From PALSA-612 sp035652235 (GTDB lineage: Bacteria; Actinomycetota; Thermoleophilia; Gaiellales; Gaiellaceae), in NCBI GenBank assembly GCA_035652235.1, contig DASREE010000023.1:7368-71367 (forward strand): 64,000 nt of DNA. The letters run 5' to 3'. Of the stretch, positions 39,648 through 47,876 are shown one piece after another. The position numbers and the translations under genes were made by a program. Position 1 is the first letter of the stretch; each line of letters starts with the position of its first letter. The notes under the pieces were generated by a model. That model was not told the DNA's origin and ran no database searches. It saw nothing but the letters and a program-made list of their open reading frames with translations.

Positions 39648-40592
39648 ATGGCCGAGCCGAGGTACTGCTACCGGCATCCCGACCGGGAGACGGGCCTGTC
39701 GTGCTCGGAGTGCGGGCGGCCGATCTGCGTCGACTGCATGACCGTCGCGCCCGTCGGCATCCGCTGCCCCGACCACGCCGGGACGCGGCCCAGGCAGGTG
39801 CGCGCGGTGGCGAAGCCGGCGTCGGCGGCCGGGCGGCGCGTCCGGCGAACAGCGGCGAGGCACGGGTACGTGCTGCCGGAGTTCAGCGTCACCCGGGCGC
39901 TCGTGATCCTCAACGTCCTCGTCTACCTGGCGGAGCTCGCGGGCGGCTCCGGCGTCAACGGCAACTCGGGCTGGATCTTCCAGCACGGTTCCCTCGTCGA
40001 GAGCGGCGCCTACTTCCAGGGCACGATCGTGCAGGGGACATTCCCGGGCGTGCACCTGATCGGCGTCGCGCACGGCGAGTGGTGGCGCCTGATCACCGCG
40101 GCCTTCCTCCACTACGGGCCTCTCCACCTGGGTCTGAACATGCTCGCGCTGTGGTGGCTGGGCTCGCCGGTCGAGGCCGCGCTCGGGCGAGCCCGGTACC
40201 TGCTCCTCTACCTGGCGGCGGGGCTCGCCGGCTCGACCGGCGCGCTTCTGATCAGCCCGAACGCCGTCACGGTCGGCGCCTCCGGCGCCATCTTCGGCAT
40301 CCTCGGCGCGCTGCTCGTGCTCGAGTACCAGGTGACGGGCTCGCTCGCCGGCCAGGCGATGACGCTGATCGTGCTCAACCTCGCCTTCAGCGCAGGCTTC
40401 TCGAGCAACATCTCCCTCGGCGGGCACGTCGGCGGCCTCGTCGCCGGGATTGCCGGCGCGGTCGCGCTCGTCGCCTTCCGCCGCCACTACCCGGCCGTGG
40501 GCCGCGCCGCGATCGTGCGCGGAGGGGTGGTCGTCGCGATCGGCGTGGTGAGCGTCGTCATCGCCTACCTGCGCGTGCACGGCAGCGGTTGA
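39648..40592 (+). CDS. Rhomboid-family intramembrane serine protease with zinc-binding N-terminus
   Basis: 314 aa from ATG 39648. The N-terminus (about 5-45) is a small metal-binding module: CYRHPDRETGLSCSECGRP, ICVDCM and GIRCPDHAG. Six to seven hydrophobic helices follow. Rhomboid signatures are present: GEWWRLITAAFLHYGPLHLGLNMLALWWLG, GASGAIFGILGALL with the catalytic Ser, and LGGHVGGLVAG with the catalytic His. It cleaves membrane proteins inside the bilayer. This zinc-module-plus-rhomboid form is common in Actinobacteria. It is transcribed almost without a leader. Confidence 0.94.
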   Translation: MAEPRYCYRHPDRETGLSCSECGRPICVDCMTVAPVGIRCPDHAGTRPRQVRAVAKPASAAGRRVRRTAARHGYVLPEFSVTRALVILNVLVYLAELAGGSGVNGNSGWIFQHGSLVESGAYFQGTIVQGTFPGVHLIGVAHGEWWRLITAAFLHYGPLHLGLNMLALWWLGSPVEAALGRARYLLLYLAAGLAGSTGALLISPNAVTVGASGAIFGILGALLVLEYQVTGSLAGQAMTLIVLNLAFSAGFSSNISLGGHVGGLVAGIAGAVALVAFRRHYPAVGRAAIVRGGVVVAIGVVSVVIAYLRVHGSG

Positions 40593-40614
40593 GCCGCCGG
40601 CTCGGCTCAGCTGT

Positions 40615-41202
40615 ATGAGCGTCCGCGCCTGCATCGTCGCCTTCCTGGTCCAGGCGGCGGTCGTGGGCGCCGCCGCCGGAGCGGCGCCGGGGACGACGAG
40701 CCGCTCGGCGTCGCGCACGGTGTACGTGGACGGCGACTCGCTCGCCGTCGGCACCGGCTGGTACCTGCCCGCTTTCCTGCACGGGTGGACGGTGCGCTCG
40801 ACGACGGCGGTCAGCCGGCACGTCTCCCAGGGCGTCGCCGCGATCGAGGCGGCCGGCCGCTCGCTCGAGCGGGTCGTCGTCGTCGATCTCGGCACGAACG
40901 ACGACCCCTCCGCCGTCGGGCGCTTCCGCTCGTCGGTGCGGGAGGTCGTGCGCGCCGCAGGCCAGTCGCGGTGCGTGATCTGGGCGACGATCAACCGCCC
41001 CCCGTACGACGGCGTCTCCTACGACGGGTACAACCGCGCGCTCGCGAGCCTGGACGCCGCCTACCGCAGCCTGCACGTGTTCGACTGGGCGGCGATGGCG
41101 CGGGCGCATCCCGGCTGGTTCGGCCCGGACGGCGTGCACCCGACGAACGCCGGCTACCGCGCGCGGGCGGCCGCGCTCGCCCGCCTGATCAGGTCCTGCT
41201 GA
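40615..41202 (+). CDS. Exported SGNH-type hydrolase
   Basis: 195 aa from ATG 40615. Residues 5-24 are a signal peptide. SGNH blocks: VYVDGDSLAVG (nucleophile Ser), LGTNDDP (Asn), and DGVHPTNAGYRARAAALARL with the catalytic Asp and His. The Gly block is less clear. Such enzymes are esterases or O-acetyl transferases and hydrolases acting on envelope glycans. It follows the rhomboid gene by 22 bases and is convergent with a larger SGNH gene of the same broad class. Confidence 0.88.
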   Translation: MSVRACIVAFLVQAAVVGAAAGAAPGTTSRSASRTVYVDGDSLAVGTGWYLPAFLHGWTVRSTTAVSRHVSQGVAAIEAAGRSLERVVVVDLGTNDDPSAVGRFRSSVREVVRAAGQSRCVIWATINRPPYDGVSYDGYNRALASLDAAYRSLHVFDWAAMARAHPGWFGPDGVHPTNAGYRARAAALARLIRSC

Positions 41203-41236
41203 GCGGAGCGCAGCCGGGCCGGGGATGGCCGCGGGC

Positions 41237-42427
41237 TCACGACGCGTGCCTGCGCCAGCTCGTAAGGTCGAACTGCGCGTTCAGCTCCTTGAGCAGGAGC
41301 CTGGCGATGATGTCGCCGCCGGCGGTCTCGAAGTGGACCCCGTCCGGCGCACGCACCTTGACCAGCTCGCCGTCCGGCTTGGGCAGGTACTCCGCGTAGC
41401 CGCCCGTGTTCGGGTCGGCGAAGAGCAGGTACGTGTCGACGTAGGCGGCGCCCCGCGGCCGCTTCCGCGCCTCCTCGGCGACGATGCGGTTGATCACCTC
41501 GAAGTCGCGCGTCTCGCTCGCGCTGCGCGCGATCGGCAGCCCGATCCAGACGAGGAAGCCGTGCGCGCGGATGACCGTGTCCATGATCCCGGCGACCCGC
41601 CGCCGGTACTCCTTCACCCAGGAGGCGCTGCCGAAGGAGCCGACGCTCGTCCCCGGCGGCAGCCCGGTCATGTAGTCGTGGTCGTCGTTCGCGCCGAAGG
41701 CGACCACGACCACGTTCGGGTGGTCGTCCTTCATCACCTGGCGGATCCGGTCGAACCAGTTGTAGACGTCCGGCCGCTCGAGGCCCGTCGCCACGTGCCC
41801 GTCGAGCGGCCCGACGGGCTTGTACACCTTGCTCCCGCCGAGCGCGCGCAGCAGCGAGTAGCCGGGGACGATGACGAGCGAGTCGCCCCCGACGTAGATC
41901 CTGAGCGGATGCGAGGGCGAGAAGGCCTGCTTGCGCGGCTGGGCGGGCGGCGTGCGCCGCTGCGCCGGCGTGCGCTGGCCGGGCGACGTCGCGGCCTTCC
42001 CCGCCGGCGGCCGAACGGGGGGCGGAGCGCCCACGGGCGGCGGCGGGACGGCGGCCGGCGGCGGCAGCGTGATCTGCGTGACGATCCTGTCGTCGTCCGA
42101 GCGGCCGAGCGCCGCCTTCACCGCGTTGCGCGGCCGGTCGAGGAGGAGCGCGTGGCTGACGGAGTCGAGCGCCTCGGTGAGCGGCAGCGCGACGTCGCGC
42201 TTCCAGCCGGGCTGAAGCGTCTCGGCCGTCTTGTGCAGACCAGGCGCGTTGAGGAAGGCACCGAGGACGAGCGCGCCGACGCCGACGACGACGGCGTGGC
42301 CGGCCGGGTGCAGGCGCCGCCGCGGGCCTGCGGCCGAGCCGCCGGCAAGGCGGCTGTCTGCGGCCGCGCCGGGGTGTCTCGCCCGCGTGCGCGGGGCGGT
42401 CGGCCGGATGCGAGTGGGAGCGTCCAC
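41237..42427 (-). CDS. DUF459/SGNH-type membrane-anchored hydrolase
   Basis: 396 aa, GTG start, one base after the acyltransferase gene. A cytoplasmic basic N-terminus precedes one membrane helix (about 43-62, HAVVVGVGALVLGAFLNA). A Pro-rich linker (about 120-175) leads to an SGNH domain from about 178: RIYVGGDSLVIVPGYSLLRAL with the nucleophile Ser, VVVAFGANDDHDYM, and KVRAPDGVHFETAGGDIIARL with Asp/His. DUF459 proteins are often paired with MBOAT O-acyltransferases, as here. Together they could O-acetylate a secreted polymer: MBOAT moves the acyl group across the membrane, and the SGNH protein transfers it. Confidence 0.9.
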   Translation of the reverse strand: MDAPTRIRPTAPRTRARHPGAAADSRLAGGSAAGPRRRLHPAGHAVVVGVGALVLGAFLNAPGLHKTAETLQPGWKRDVALPLTEALDSVSHALLLDRPRNAVKAALGRSDDDRIVTQITLPPPAAVPPPPVGAPPPVRPPAGKAATSPGQRTPAQRRTPPAQPRKQAFSPSHPLRIYVGGDSLVIVPGYSLLRALGGSKVYKPVGPLDGHVATGLERPDVYNWFDRIRQVMKDDHPNVVVVAFGANDDHDYMTGLPPGTSVGSFGSASWVKEYRRRVAGIMDTVIRAHGFLVWIGLPIARSASETRDFEVINRIVAEEARKRPRGAAYVDTYLLFADPNTGGYAEYLPKPDGELVKVRAPDGVHFETAGGDIIARLLLKELNAQFDLTSWRRHAS

Positions 42428-42428
42428 G

Positions 42429-43844
42429 TCAGAAGCGGAAGTAGATGAACGGGGCGACGCCCTGCGGTCCCATCGCGTGCGTGACCATCAGCGCCACGGC
42501 GAGCACGACCACCTGGAAGGCGACGCCGAGCTCCGAGAAGCGCGCCATGAGCATCTGCGGGATCCGCGCGGGCAGGTACTGGCTGGCGATGCCGGCGAGG
42601 ATGGCGAGGACGACGCCCGTGCCGACGAGCGGCGAGGGCTGGCCCCAGGCGGTGAACAACCGCTCGATCACGTCCCACGCCGTCCCGAACGAGTCCGCCC
42701 GGAAGAAGATCCAGGCGAACGCGACGAGGTGGAAGGTGACGAACCGCCGGCGCCGCAGCGCCCAGCCGGTGGGCGTCTCGTCGGCGAGCCCGTGCTCGCG
42801 CCGGAGGCGGCCGACGGCGAGGGCGAGCCCGTGCATGCCGCCCCAGACGACGAACGTCCACGCCGCCCCGTGCCACAGCCCGCCGAGCAGCATCGTCGCC
42901 GCCAGGTTGGCGTAGGTGCGCGCCTCGCCCTTGCGGTTGCCGCCGAGCGGGATGTACAGGTAGTCGCGGAGCCAGCGCGACAGCGTCATGTGCCAGCGTC
43001 GCCAGAAGTCCTGGATGGAGATCGCCGTGTACGGGCTGTCGAAGTTCTGCGGGAAGCGGAAGCCGAGCAGCAGGGCGAGCCCGATGGCCATGTCCGTGTA
43101 GCCGGAGAAGTCGGCGTAGATCTGCACGGAGTACGCGTACACGGCCACGAGCGTCTCCAGCGACGAGTGCTGGACGGGCGCGCCGAAGACCCCGTCGACG
43201 ATGTGCGTCGCCAGGTAGTTCGCGATCACCACCTTCTTGAACAGACCGGTGGCGATCAGGTAGAAGGCCCGGCTCGAGTCGACCCGGCGCGGGTCGCGGG
43301 GCGACTCGAGCTGCGGCAGCAGCTCGGAGCCGCGCACGATCGGCCCGGCGACGAGGTGCGGGAAGAACGACAGGTAGGCGGCGAACTTGGGCAGCGTGAC
43401 CGGCTCGAGCGTGCCGCGGTAGATGTCCACGACGTAGCTGATCGCCATGAACGTGAAGAAGGAGATCCCGACCGGCAGCACGATGTCGCGCGTGCCGACG
43501 GGGAAGCCGAGGCCGACCGCCGCGAACAGGTTGTGCCCCGAGCTGACGAAGAAGTTGTAGTACTTGAAGTAGCCGAGGACGCCGAGGTCGCCGACGAGGC
43601 CGAGCGCCAGGATCGCCCTGCGCCGGAGCGCGAGCGCGGAGCGGTGGATGGCCACGCCGACCGCCTGGTTCCAGGCGATCGAGAAGGCGAGCAGGAACAC
43701 GAACTTCCAGTCCCAGTCGGCGTAGAAGACGAAGCTCGCGCAGACGATGAACAGGCGCCATGCCCGCGGGCGGGGCATCAGCAGCCAGCTCGCGACGAGG
43801 ACGACGACGAAGAACGTGGCGAAGGTCGTCGTGGGAAAGAGCAC
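42429..43844 (-). CDS. MBOAT-family O-acyltransferase (AlgI/DltB-like)
   Basis: 471 aa with ten or more hydrophobic helices. MBOAT signatures: LGVLGYFKYYNFF near the start, VLPVGISFFTFMAISYVVDIYRG, FFPHLVAGPIVRGSEL, ADFSGYTDMAIGLALLLGF, FWRRWHMTLSRWLRDYLYIPLGGN and GGLWHGAAWTFVVWGGMHG with the catalytic His. It resembles AlgI of alginate O-acetylation and the DltB/PatA class. The substrate is an envelope or exopolysaccharide, not identifiable from sequence. The SGNH gene at 41237-42427 follows at once and is probably its partner. Confidence 0.93.
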   Translation of the reverse strand: MLFPTTTFATFFVVVLVASWLLMPRPRAWRLFIVCASFVFYADWDWKFVFLLAFSIAWNQAVGVAIHRSALALRRRAILALGLVGDLGVLGYFKYYNFFVSSGHNLFAAVGLGFPVGTRDIVLPVGISFFTFMAISYVVDIYRGTLEPVTLPKFAAYLSFFPHLVAGPIVRGSELLPQLESPRDPRRVDSSRAFYLIATGLFKKVVIANYLATHIVDGVFGAPVQHSSLETLVAVYAYSVQIYADFSGYTDMAIGLALLLGFRFPQNFDSPYTAISIQDFWRRWHMTLSRWLRDYLYIPLGGNRKGEARTYANLAATMLLGGLWHGAAWTFVVWGGMHGLALAVGRLRREHGLADETPTGWALRRRRFVTFHLVAFAWIFFRADSFGTAWDVIERLFTAWGQPSPLVGTGVVLAILAGIASQYLPARIPQMLMARFSELGVAFQVVVLAVALMVTHAMGPQGVAPFIYFRF

Positions 43845-43897
43845 GCGTGCGTCTCAGACGGGCGTCGGCCGGAGCGAACAGGATAGTCGGCGCCCGG

Positions 43898-44353
43898 TCA
43901 GCGTCGGTAGCGGCCGACGAGCGTCGCGGTTGCCAGCACCTTGCCGCGGAGCGCGCGCTCGAAGGCGGCCCCCGATGCGCCGGCGGCGAGCCGGAGCGGC
44001 GCGCGCAGCGCGTACAGGCGGAACACGTACCGGTGCGTGCCCGACGGCGGGCAGGGGCCCGTGTAGCCGATCCGCCCGGCGTCGTTGCGCCCCTCCGGCA
44101 GCCCGTGCGTCGCCTGCGCGAGGCTGCGCGCTCGCGGCGAGATGCTCCAGATCGTCCAGTGCAGGAAGCTGCCGCCGGGCGCGTCCGGGTCCTGCACGAG
44201 CAGGGCGAGCGAGCGGGTGCGGGCGGGCGGCGCCGTCCAGCGCAGCGGCGGCGACACGTTCCTACCGTCGCACGTGTACAGGCGCGGGATCGTCCCGTTC
44301 GCGTGGAAGGCAGGGCTCGTCAGCACGAACGCAGCGGCGACGGTGGCGACCAC
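43898..44353 (-). CDS. PEBP (YbhB/YbcL) family protein
   Basis: 151 aa, GTG start. Phosphatidylethanolamine-binding-protein signatures: FVLTSPAFHANGTIPRLYTCDG, RSLALLVQDPDAPGGSFLHWTIWSI and GYTGPCPPSGTHRYVFRLYAL, with the Asp and His that line the anion pocket. Length is typical of the small bacterial branch. No signal peptide is convincing. The function is not defined; eukaryotic PEBPs regulate kinases, whereas bacterial ones bind small ligands. Confidence 0.93.
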   Translation of the reverse strand: MVATVAAAFVLTSPAFHANGTIPRLYTCDGRNVSPPLRWTAPPARTRSLALLVQDPDAPGGSFLHWTIWSISPRARSLAQATHGLPEGRNDAGRIGYTGPCPPSGTHRYVFRLYALRAPLRLAAGASGAAFERALRGKVLATATLVGRYRR

Positions 44354-44409
44354 GCCCGAACGCTAGCGGCTCCGGCTCGTGCCGGAGGACGGCCGGCTCG
44401 CGCCTGCGG

Positions 44410-44895
44410 CTACGGCTGGTACTGCTGGTCGAGTGCCTCGACCGTGTCGATCGAGTAGCGCAGCCAGAAGCCGAGGTGCTTCAGGTCGACTTGGCCGCGG
44501 TGCTTCGGGTTCTTCCCCTTGAGGAGCTGGGCGAGCTCGGCCGGGCTCGACCTCGTCGTCGCCAGGTTCACGAGGATCGTCACGTGCGCGTCGACGGGCA
44601 GCTCGTACGTCAGTAGCCGGCGGTCCGGGTTGCGGATCCAGTAGTCGTTCGGCACCGCCTGGCCGGGCTTGATCGCGCCGTCCTCCGCCGCGGCCACGTT
44701 CGCCGTCCGGCCCTGGAGCCAGAGCGCGGGGTCGAAGCGGAGCTCGTACGCCTTCCCCTTCGGGGTCACCGACTTCACGTAGCCGAACTCGACCAGCTGC
44801 TTGGGCGGCGAGAACAGCCCCCCGCCGGCGAGGGCGAAGCCGCCGGCTGCGGCCGCCGCTGCGAGCACGGCTCCTAGCACGAGCAGGCGTCTCAC
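44410..44895 (-). CDS. Exported protein of unknown function
   Basis: 161 aa. An N-terminal hydrophobic segment (residues 3-24, LLVLGAVLAAAAAAGGFALAG) could be a signal or anchor. The rest is a single domain with EFGYVKSVTPKGKAYELRFDPALWLQG, VPNDYWIRNPDRRLLTYELPVDAHVTILVN and RYSIDTVEALDQQYQP. The Trp and Tyr pattern is conserved-looking but I cannot name the family. It lies 60 bases downstream of ppdK on the same strand. No enzymatic motif is seen. Confidence 0.75.
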   Translation of the reverse strand: MRRLLVLGAVLAAAAAAGGFALAGGGLFSPPKQLVEFGYVKSVTPKGKAYELRFDPALWLQGRTANVAAAEDGAIKPGQAVPNDYWIRNPDRRLLTYELPVDAHVTILVNLATTRSSPAELAQLLKGKNPKHRGQVDLKHLGFWLRYSIDTVEALDQQYQP

Positions 44896-44956
44896 CGCGG
44901 CGACTCTAGCGCCGCCGCGGCGCAGGCGAAAGTGTCCGCGGCGGCCGCTGGCCGGA

Positions 44957-47548
44957 TCAGCCGCCGGCGACGGCCGCTTCGACGCCCGTCTCCTTGAGCG
45001 CCGCCTGTGCGGCCGCCAGGCGCGCGAGCGGTACCCGGAACGGCGAGCACGACACGTAGTCGAGGCCGATGCGGTGGCAGAAGGCGACCGAGCTCGGTTC
45101 GCCGCCGTGCTCGCCGCAGATGCCGAGCTTCAGGTCCTCCTTCGCCCCTCTCCCCCGCTCGACTGCGATCCGCATCAGCTCTCCGACGCCGCCCTCGTCG
45201 AGGACCTCGAACGGGTTGCGCTCGAGCACGTCGTCCTCGAGGTAGCGGGCGAGGAACTTGTTCTCGGCGTCGTCGCGGGAGAAGCCGAGGGTGGTCTGGG
45301 TGAGATCGTTCGTACCGAAGGAGAAGAAGTCGGCGTGACGTGCGATCTCGTCTGCCCGTACGCACGCCCGCGGCAGCTCGATCATCGTGCCGACCAGGTA
45401 CTCGATCTCGCCCTCCTCCCCGACGGTGCGCACGGTCAGCTCGCGCAGCCGCCGCAGCTCCTCGCCGAAGCCGACGAGCGGGTGCATGATCTCGACGATC
45501 GGCGCCTCGCCCGTACGCTCGTGCACCGCCTTCGACGCGCGCACGATCGCGCGCACCTGCATCTCGTAGATCTCCGGGAAGATCAGCCCGACGCGGCAGC
45601 CGCGCATGCCGAGCATCGGGTTCGTCTCGTGCAGCACGCGGATCCGCTCGCGCATCGCCTCGTCGGTCGCCTCCTCGAGCGGCGGCAGGAACTCGTGCAG
45701 CGGCGGGTCGAGCAGCCGGATGGTGACCGGCAGGCCGGCCATCGCCTCGAAGATGCCCTCGAAGTCGTGCTGCTGCATGGGCAGGATGCGCTCGAGCGCG
45801 GCCCGGCGGCCCTCCGCCGAGTCGGCCATGATCATCTCGCGCATCACCGGCAGGCGGTCCTCGGCCATGAACATGTGCTCGGTGCGGCAGAGGCCGATCC
45901 CCTGCGCCCCGAGCTCGCGCGCCTTGGCCGCGTCCTCGGGGGTGTCCGCGTTCGCGTGCACGCGCAGCCGGCGCAGCCCGTCCGCCCACTCGAGGATCGT
46001 CTGGAAATCCTCGTTGATCTGCGGCGGGACGAGAGGAACCTCGCCGAGCATGATCCGGCCGGTGCCGCCGTCGATCGTGAGCAGGTCGCCTTCGGCGAGC
46101 TCGTGGCCGGCCAGGCTCGCTCGCGTCGTCCCGCCGAACGTCAGCGCCTCGCAACCCGCGACGCACGGCTTGCCCATGCCGCGCGCGACGACGGCCGCGT
46201 GCGAGGTCATGCCGCCGTGGGCGGTGAGCACGCCCTGCGCGTGGATGAGGCCGTGGATGTCGTCCGGGGTCGTCTCCCAGCGGACGAGGATGACCGCCTC
46301 GCCGCCGCGGCCGAGCTCCTCCGCCCTGTTCGCATCGAACACCACCTTCCCGGAGGCGGCGCCGGGGGACGCGTTCAGACCCGTGGCGACGACGTCGACC
46401 CTCGCCGTCGGGTCGATCATCGGGTGCAGCAGCTGGTCGAGCTGCGAGGGGTCGATCCGGGCCACGGCCTCCTCGCGGGTGATCAGCCCCTCCGAGGCCA
46501 TGTCGACGGCGCACTTGAGCGCGGCGGCCGCCGTGCGCTTGCCGGTGCGCGTCTGCAGCACGAACAGGGTGCCCTCCTCCACCGTGAACTCGACGTCCTG
46601 CATGTCGCGGTAGTGCTCCTCGAGCCGCTGCATGGTGGCGAGAAACTCGCCGTAGGCCTCCGGCAGCGTCTCGCGCATCCGCTCGAGCGGCTCCGGGGTG
46701 CGGATGCCGGCGACCACGTCCTCGCCCTGGGCGTTCAGCAGGTACTCGCCGAACACACCTTTCTCGCCGGTGGACGGGTTGCGCGTGAAGGCGACGCCGG
46801 TCGCGGAGCGCGGGCCCTTGTTGCCGAACACCATCTGCATGACGTTCACGGCGGTGCCCAGGTCGTCCGGGATGTCGTGCGCGCGGCGGTAGACCTGCGC
46901 GCGCGGCGTGTCCCACGACTCGAAGACGGCGACGACGGCCCGGTCGAGCTGCTCGCGCGCATCCTGCGGGAACGGCCGGCCGAGCTCGTGCTCGTAGATC
47001 GCCTTGAACGTCTCCACCAGCCCGGCCAGGTCCTCGGCCGTCAGGTCGACGTCCTGCGCCACCCCGCGCGCCTCCTTCAGCTTCGTCAGCTCGGACTCGA
47101 AGCGATGGGGGTCGATGCCGTCCACCGTCTCGCCGTACATCTGGATGAGCCGCCGGTAGGAGTCGTAGGCGAAGCGCTCGTTGCCGGTCCGCTCGGCGAG
47201 GCCGCGCACGGCGACGTCGCTCAGGCCGACGTCGAGGATCGTGTCCATCATCCCCGGCATGGAGATCGCGGCGCCCGACCGCACCGACACGAGCAGCGGG
47301 TCGTGCGGGTCGCCGAAGCGCTTGCCGGTCTTCTGCTCGAGCCGGGAGACGTGCACCGAGACCTCGTCGTCGAGGCCGTCCGGGATCCGCTTCGCCGCCA
47401 TGTAGGCACGGCAGGCCTCGGTGGTGATGGTGAAGCCCGCGGGCACCGGCAGGCCGAGCTGGGTCATCTCCGCCAGACCGGCCCCCTTGCCGCCGAGGAG
47501 CGCCCGCCCCTCCTCGCACGGCTCGTCGAAATCGAACACGTAGCGCAT
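44957..47548 (-). CDS. ppdK: Pyruvate, phosphate dikinase
   Basis: 863 aa, full length. It interconverts pyruvate, ATP and phosphate with PEP, AMP and pyrophosphate. The N-terminal ATP-grasp part has LLGGKGAGLAEMTQLGLPVP and SVRSGAAISMPGMMDTILDVG. The swivelling His domain has GGMTSHAAVVARGMGKPCVAG near residue 448, whose His is phosphorylated and whose preceding Thr is the target of the regulator PPSR. The C-terminal TIM barrel has GLCRTEHMF, MLGMRGCRVGL, FSFGTNDLTQTT and KLGICGEHGGEP with the catalytic Cys. The regulatory gene for PPDK lies 325 bases upstream on the same strand, with one small gene between. Confidence 0.97.
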   Translation of the reverse strand: MRYVFDFDEPCEEGRALLGGKGAGLAEMTQLGLPVPAGFTITTEACRAYMAAKRIPDGLDDEVSVHVSRLEQKTGKRFGDPHDPLLVSVRSGAAISMPGMMDTILDVGLSDVAVRGLAERTGNERFAYDSYRRLIQMYGETVDGIDPHRFESELTKLKEARGVAQDVDLTAEDLAGLVETFKAIYEHELGRPFPQDAREQLDRAVVAVFESWDTPRAQVYRRAHDIPDDLGTAVNVMQMVFGNKGPRSATGVAFTRNPSTGEKGVFGEYLLNAQGEDVVAGIRTPEPLERMRETLPEAYGEFLATMQRLEEHYRDMQDVEFTVEEGTLFVLQTRTGKRTAAAALKCAVDMASEGLITREEAVARIDPSQLDQLLHPMIDPTARVDVVATGLNASPGAASGKVVFDANRAEELGRGGEAVILVRWETTPDDIHGLIHAQGVLTAHGGMTSHAAVVARGMGKPCVAGCEALTFGGTTRASLAGHELAEGDLLTIDGGTGRIMLGEVPLVPPQINEDFQTILEWADGLRRLRVHANADTPEDAAKARELGAQGIGLCRTEHMFMAEDRLPVMREMIMADSAEGRRAALERILPMQQHDFEGIFEAMAGLPVTIRLLDPPLHEFLPPLEEATDEAMRERIRVLHETNPMLGMRGCRVGLIFPEIYEMQVRAIVRASKAVHERTGEAPIVEIMHPLVGFGEELRRLRELTVRTVGEEGEIEYLVGTMIELPRACVRADEIARHADFFSFGTNDLTQTTLGFSRDDAENKFLARYLEDDVLERNPFEVLDEGGVGELMRIAVERGRGAKEDLKLGICGEHGGEPSSVAFCHRIGLDYVSCSPFRVPLARLAAAQAALKETGVEAAVAGG

Positions 47549-47657
47549 GGAGGGTCATTATTCCCGCTCGGCGGATGGTCGGTCAGCGGGGCAACTCCGG
47601 AGCCGCCGGCCGGGATTGCCCTGGGCGTCGGCCGGCGGTGCGGCCGGGCAGCCAGCT

Positions 47658-47876
47658 TCAGTGCTCGCGATCACGCCGCCGGCGCGCCCGGAACTCGGCC
47701 AGCCAGGCTGCGGCGCGGAGCCCGATCCAGAGAGGTGTGAGCCCGACGTAGAAGACGAGCATGCCGAGCACGAGCAGGACGTGCCAGAGCAGCCAGCGCC
47801 AGAGCGGGATCCTGCGTGCGCGCGCCGCCCGCGCGCCCGGGTTGAAGCCGGGCCCCGGATCCGGCAGGTCGGTCAC
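47658..47876 (-). CDS. Small membrane protein between PPSR and ppdK
   Basis: 72 aa, GTG start in a GTGA overlap with the PPSR stop. The first 28 residues are Pro/Gly/Arg-rich, followed by a Trp-rich helix (WRWLLWHVLLVLGMLVFYVG) and a second short hydrophobic run (LWIGLRAAAWLA), ending in a basic tail RRRRDREH. It looks like a membrane protein with its basic tail in the cytoplasm. I do not recognise a family. Its coupling to the PPDK regulator suggests a role near that pathway, but this is only from position. Confidence 0.6.
   Translation of the reverse strand: MTDLPDPGPGFNPGARAARARRIPLWRWLLWHVLLVLGMLVFYVGLTPLWIGLRAAAWLAEFRARRRRDREH

Noticed and set aside
44801..47740. A 979-codon plus-strand open frame
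   Set aside because: It mirrors ppdK, whose motifs are complete on the other strand. The mirror frame has the same Arg/His/Asp-rich composition as other shadows.
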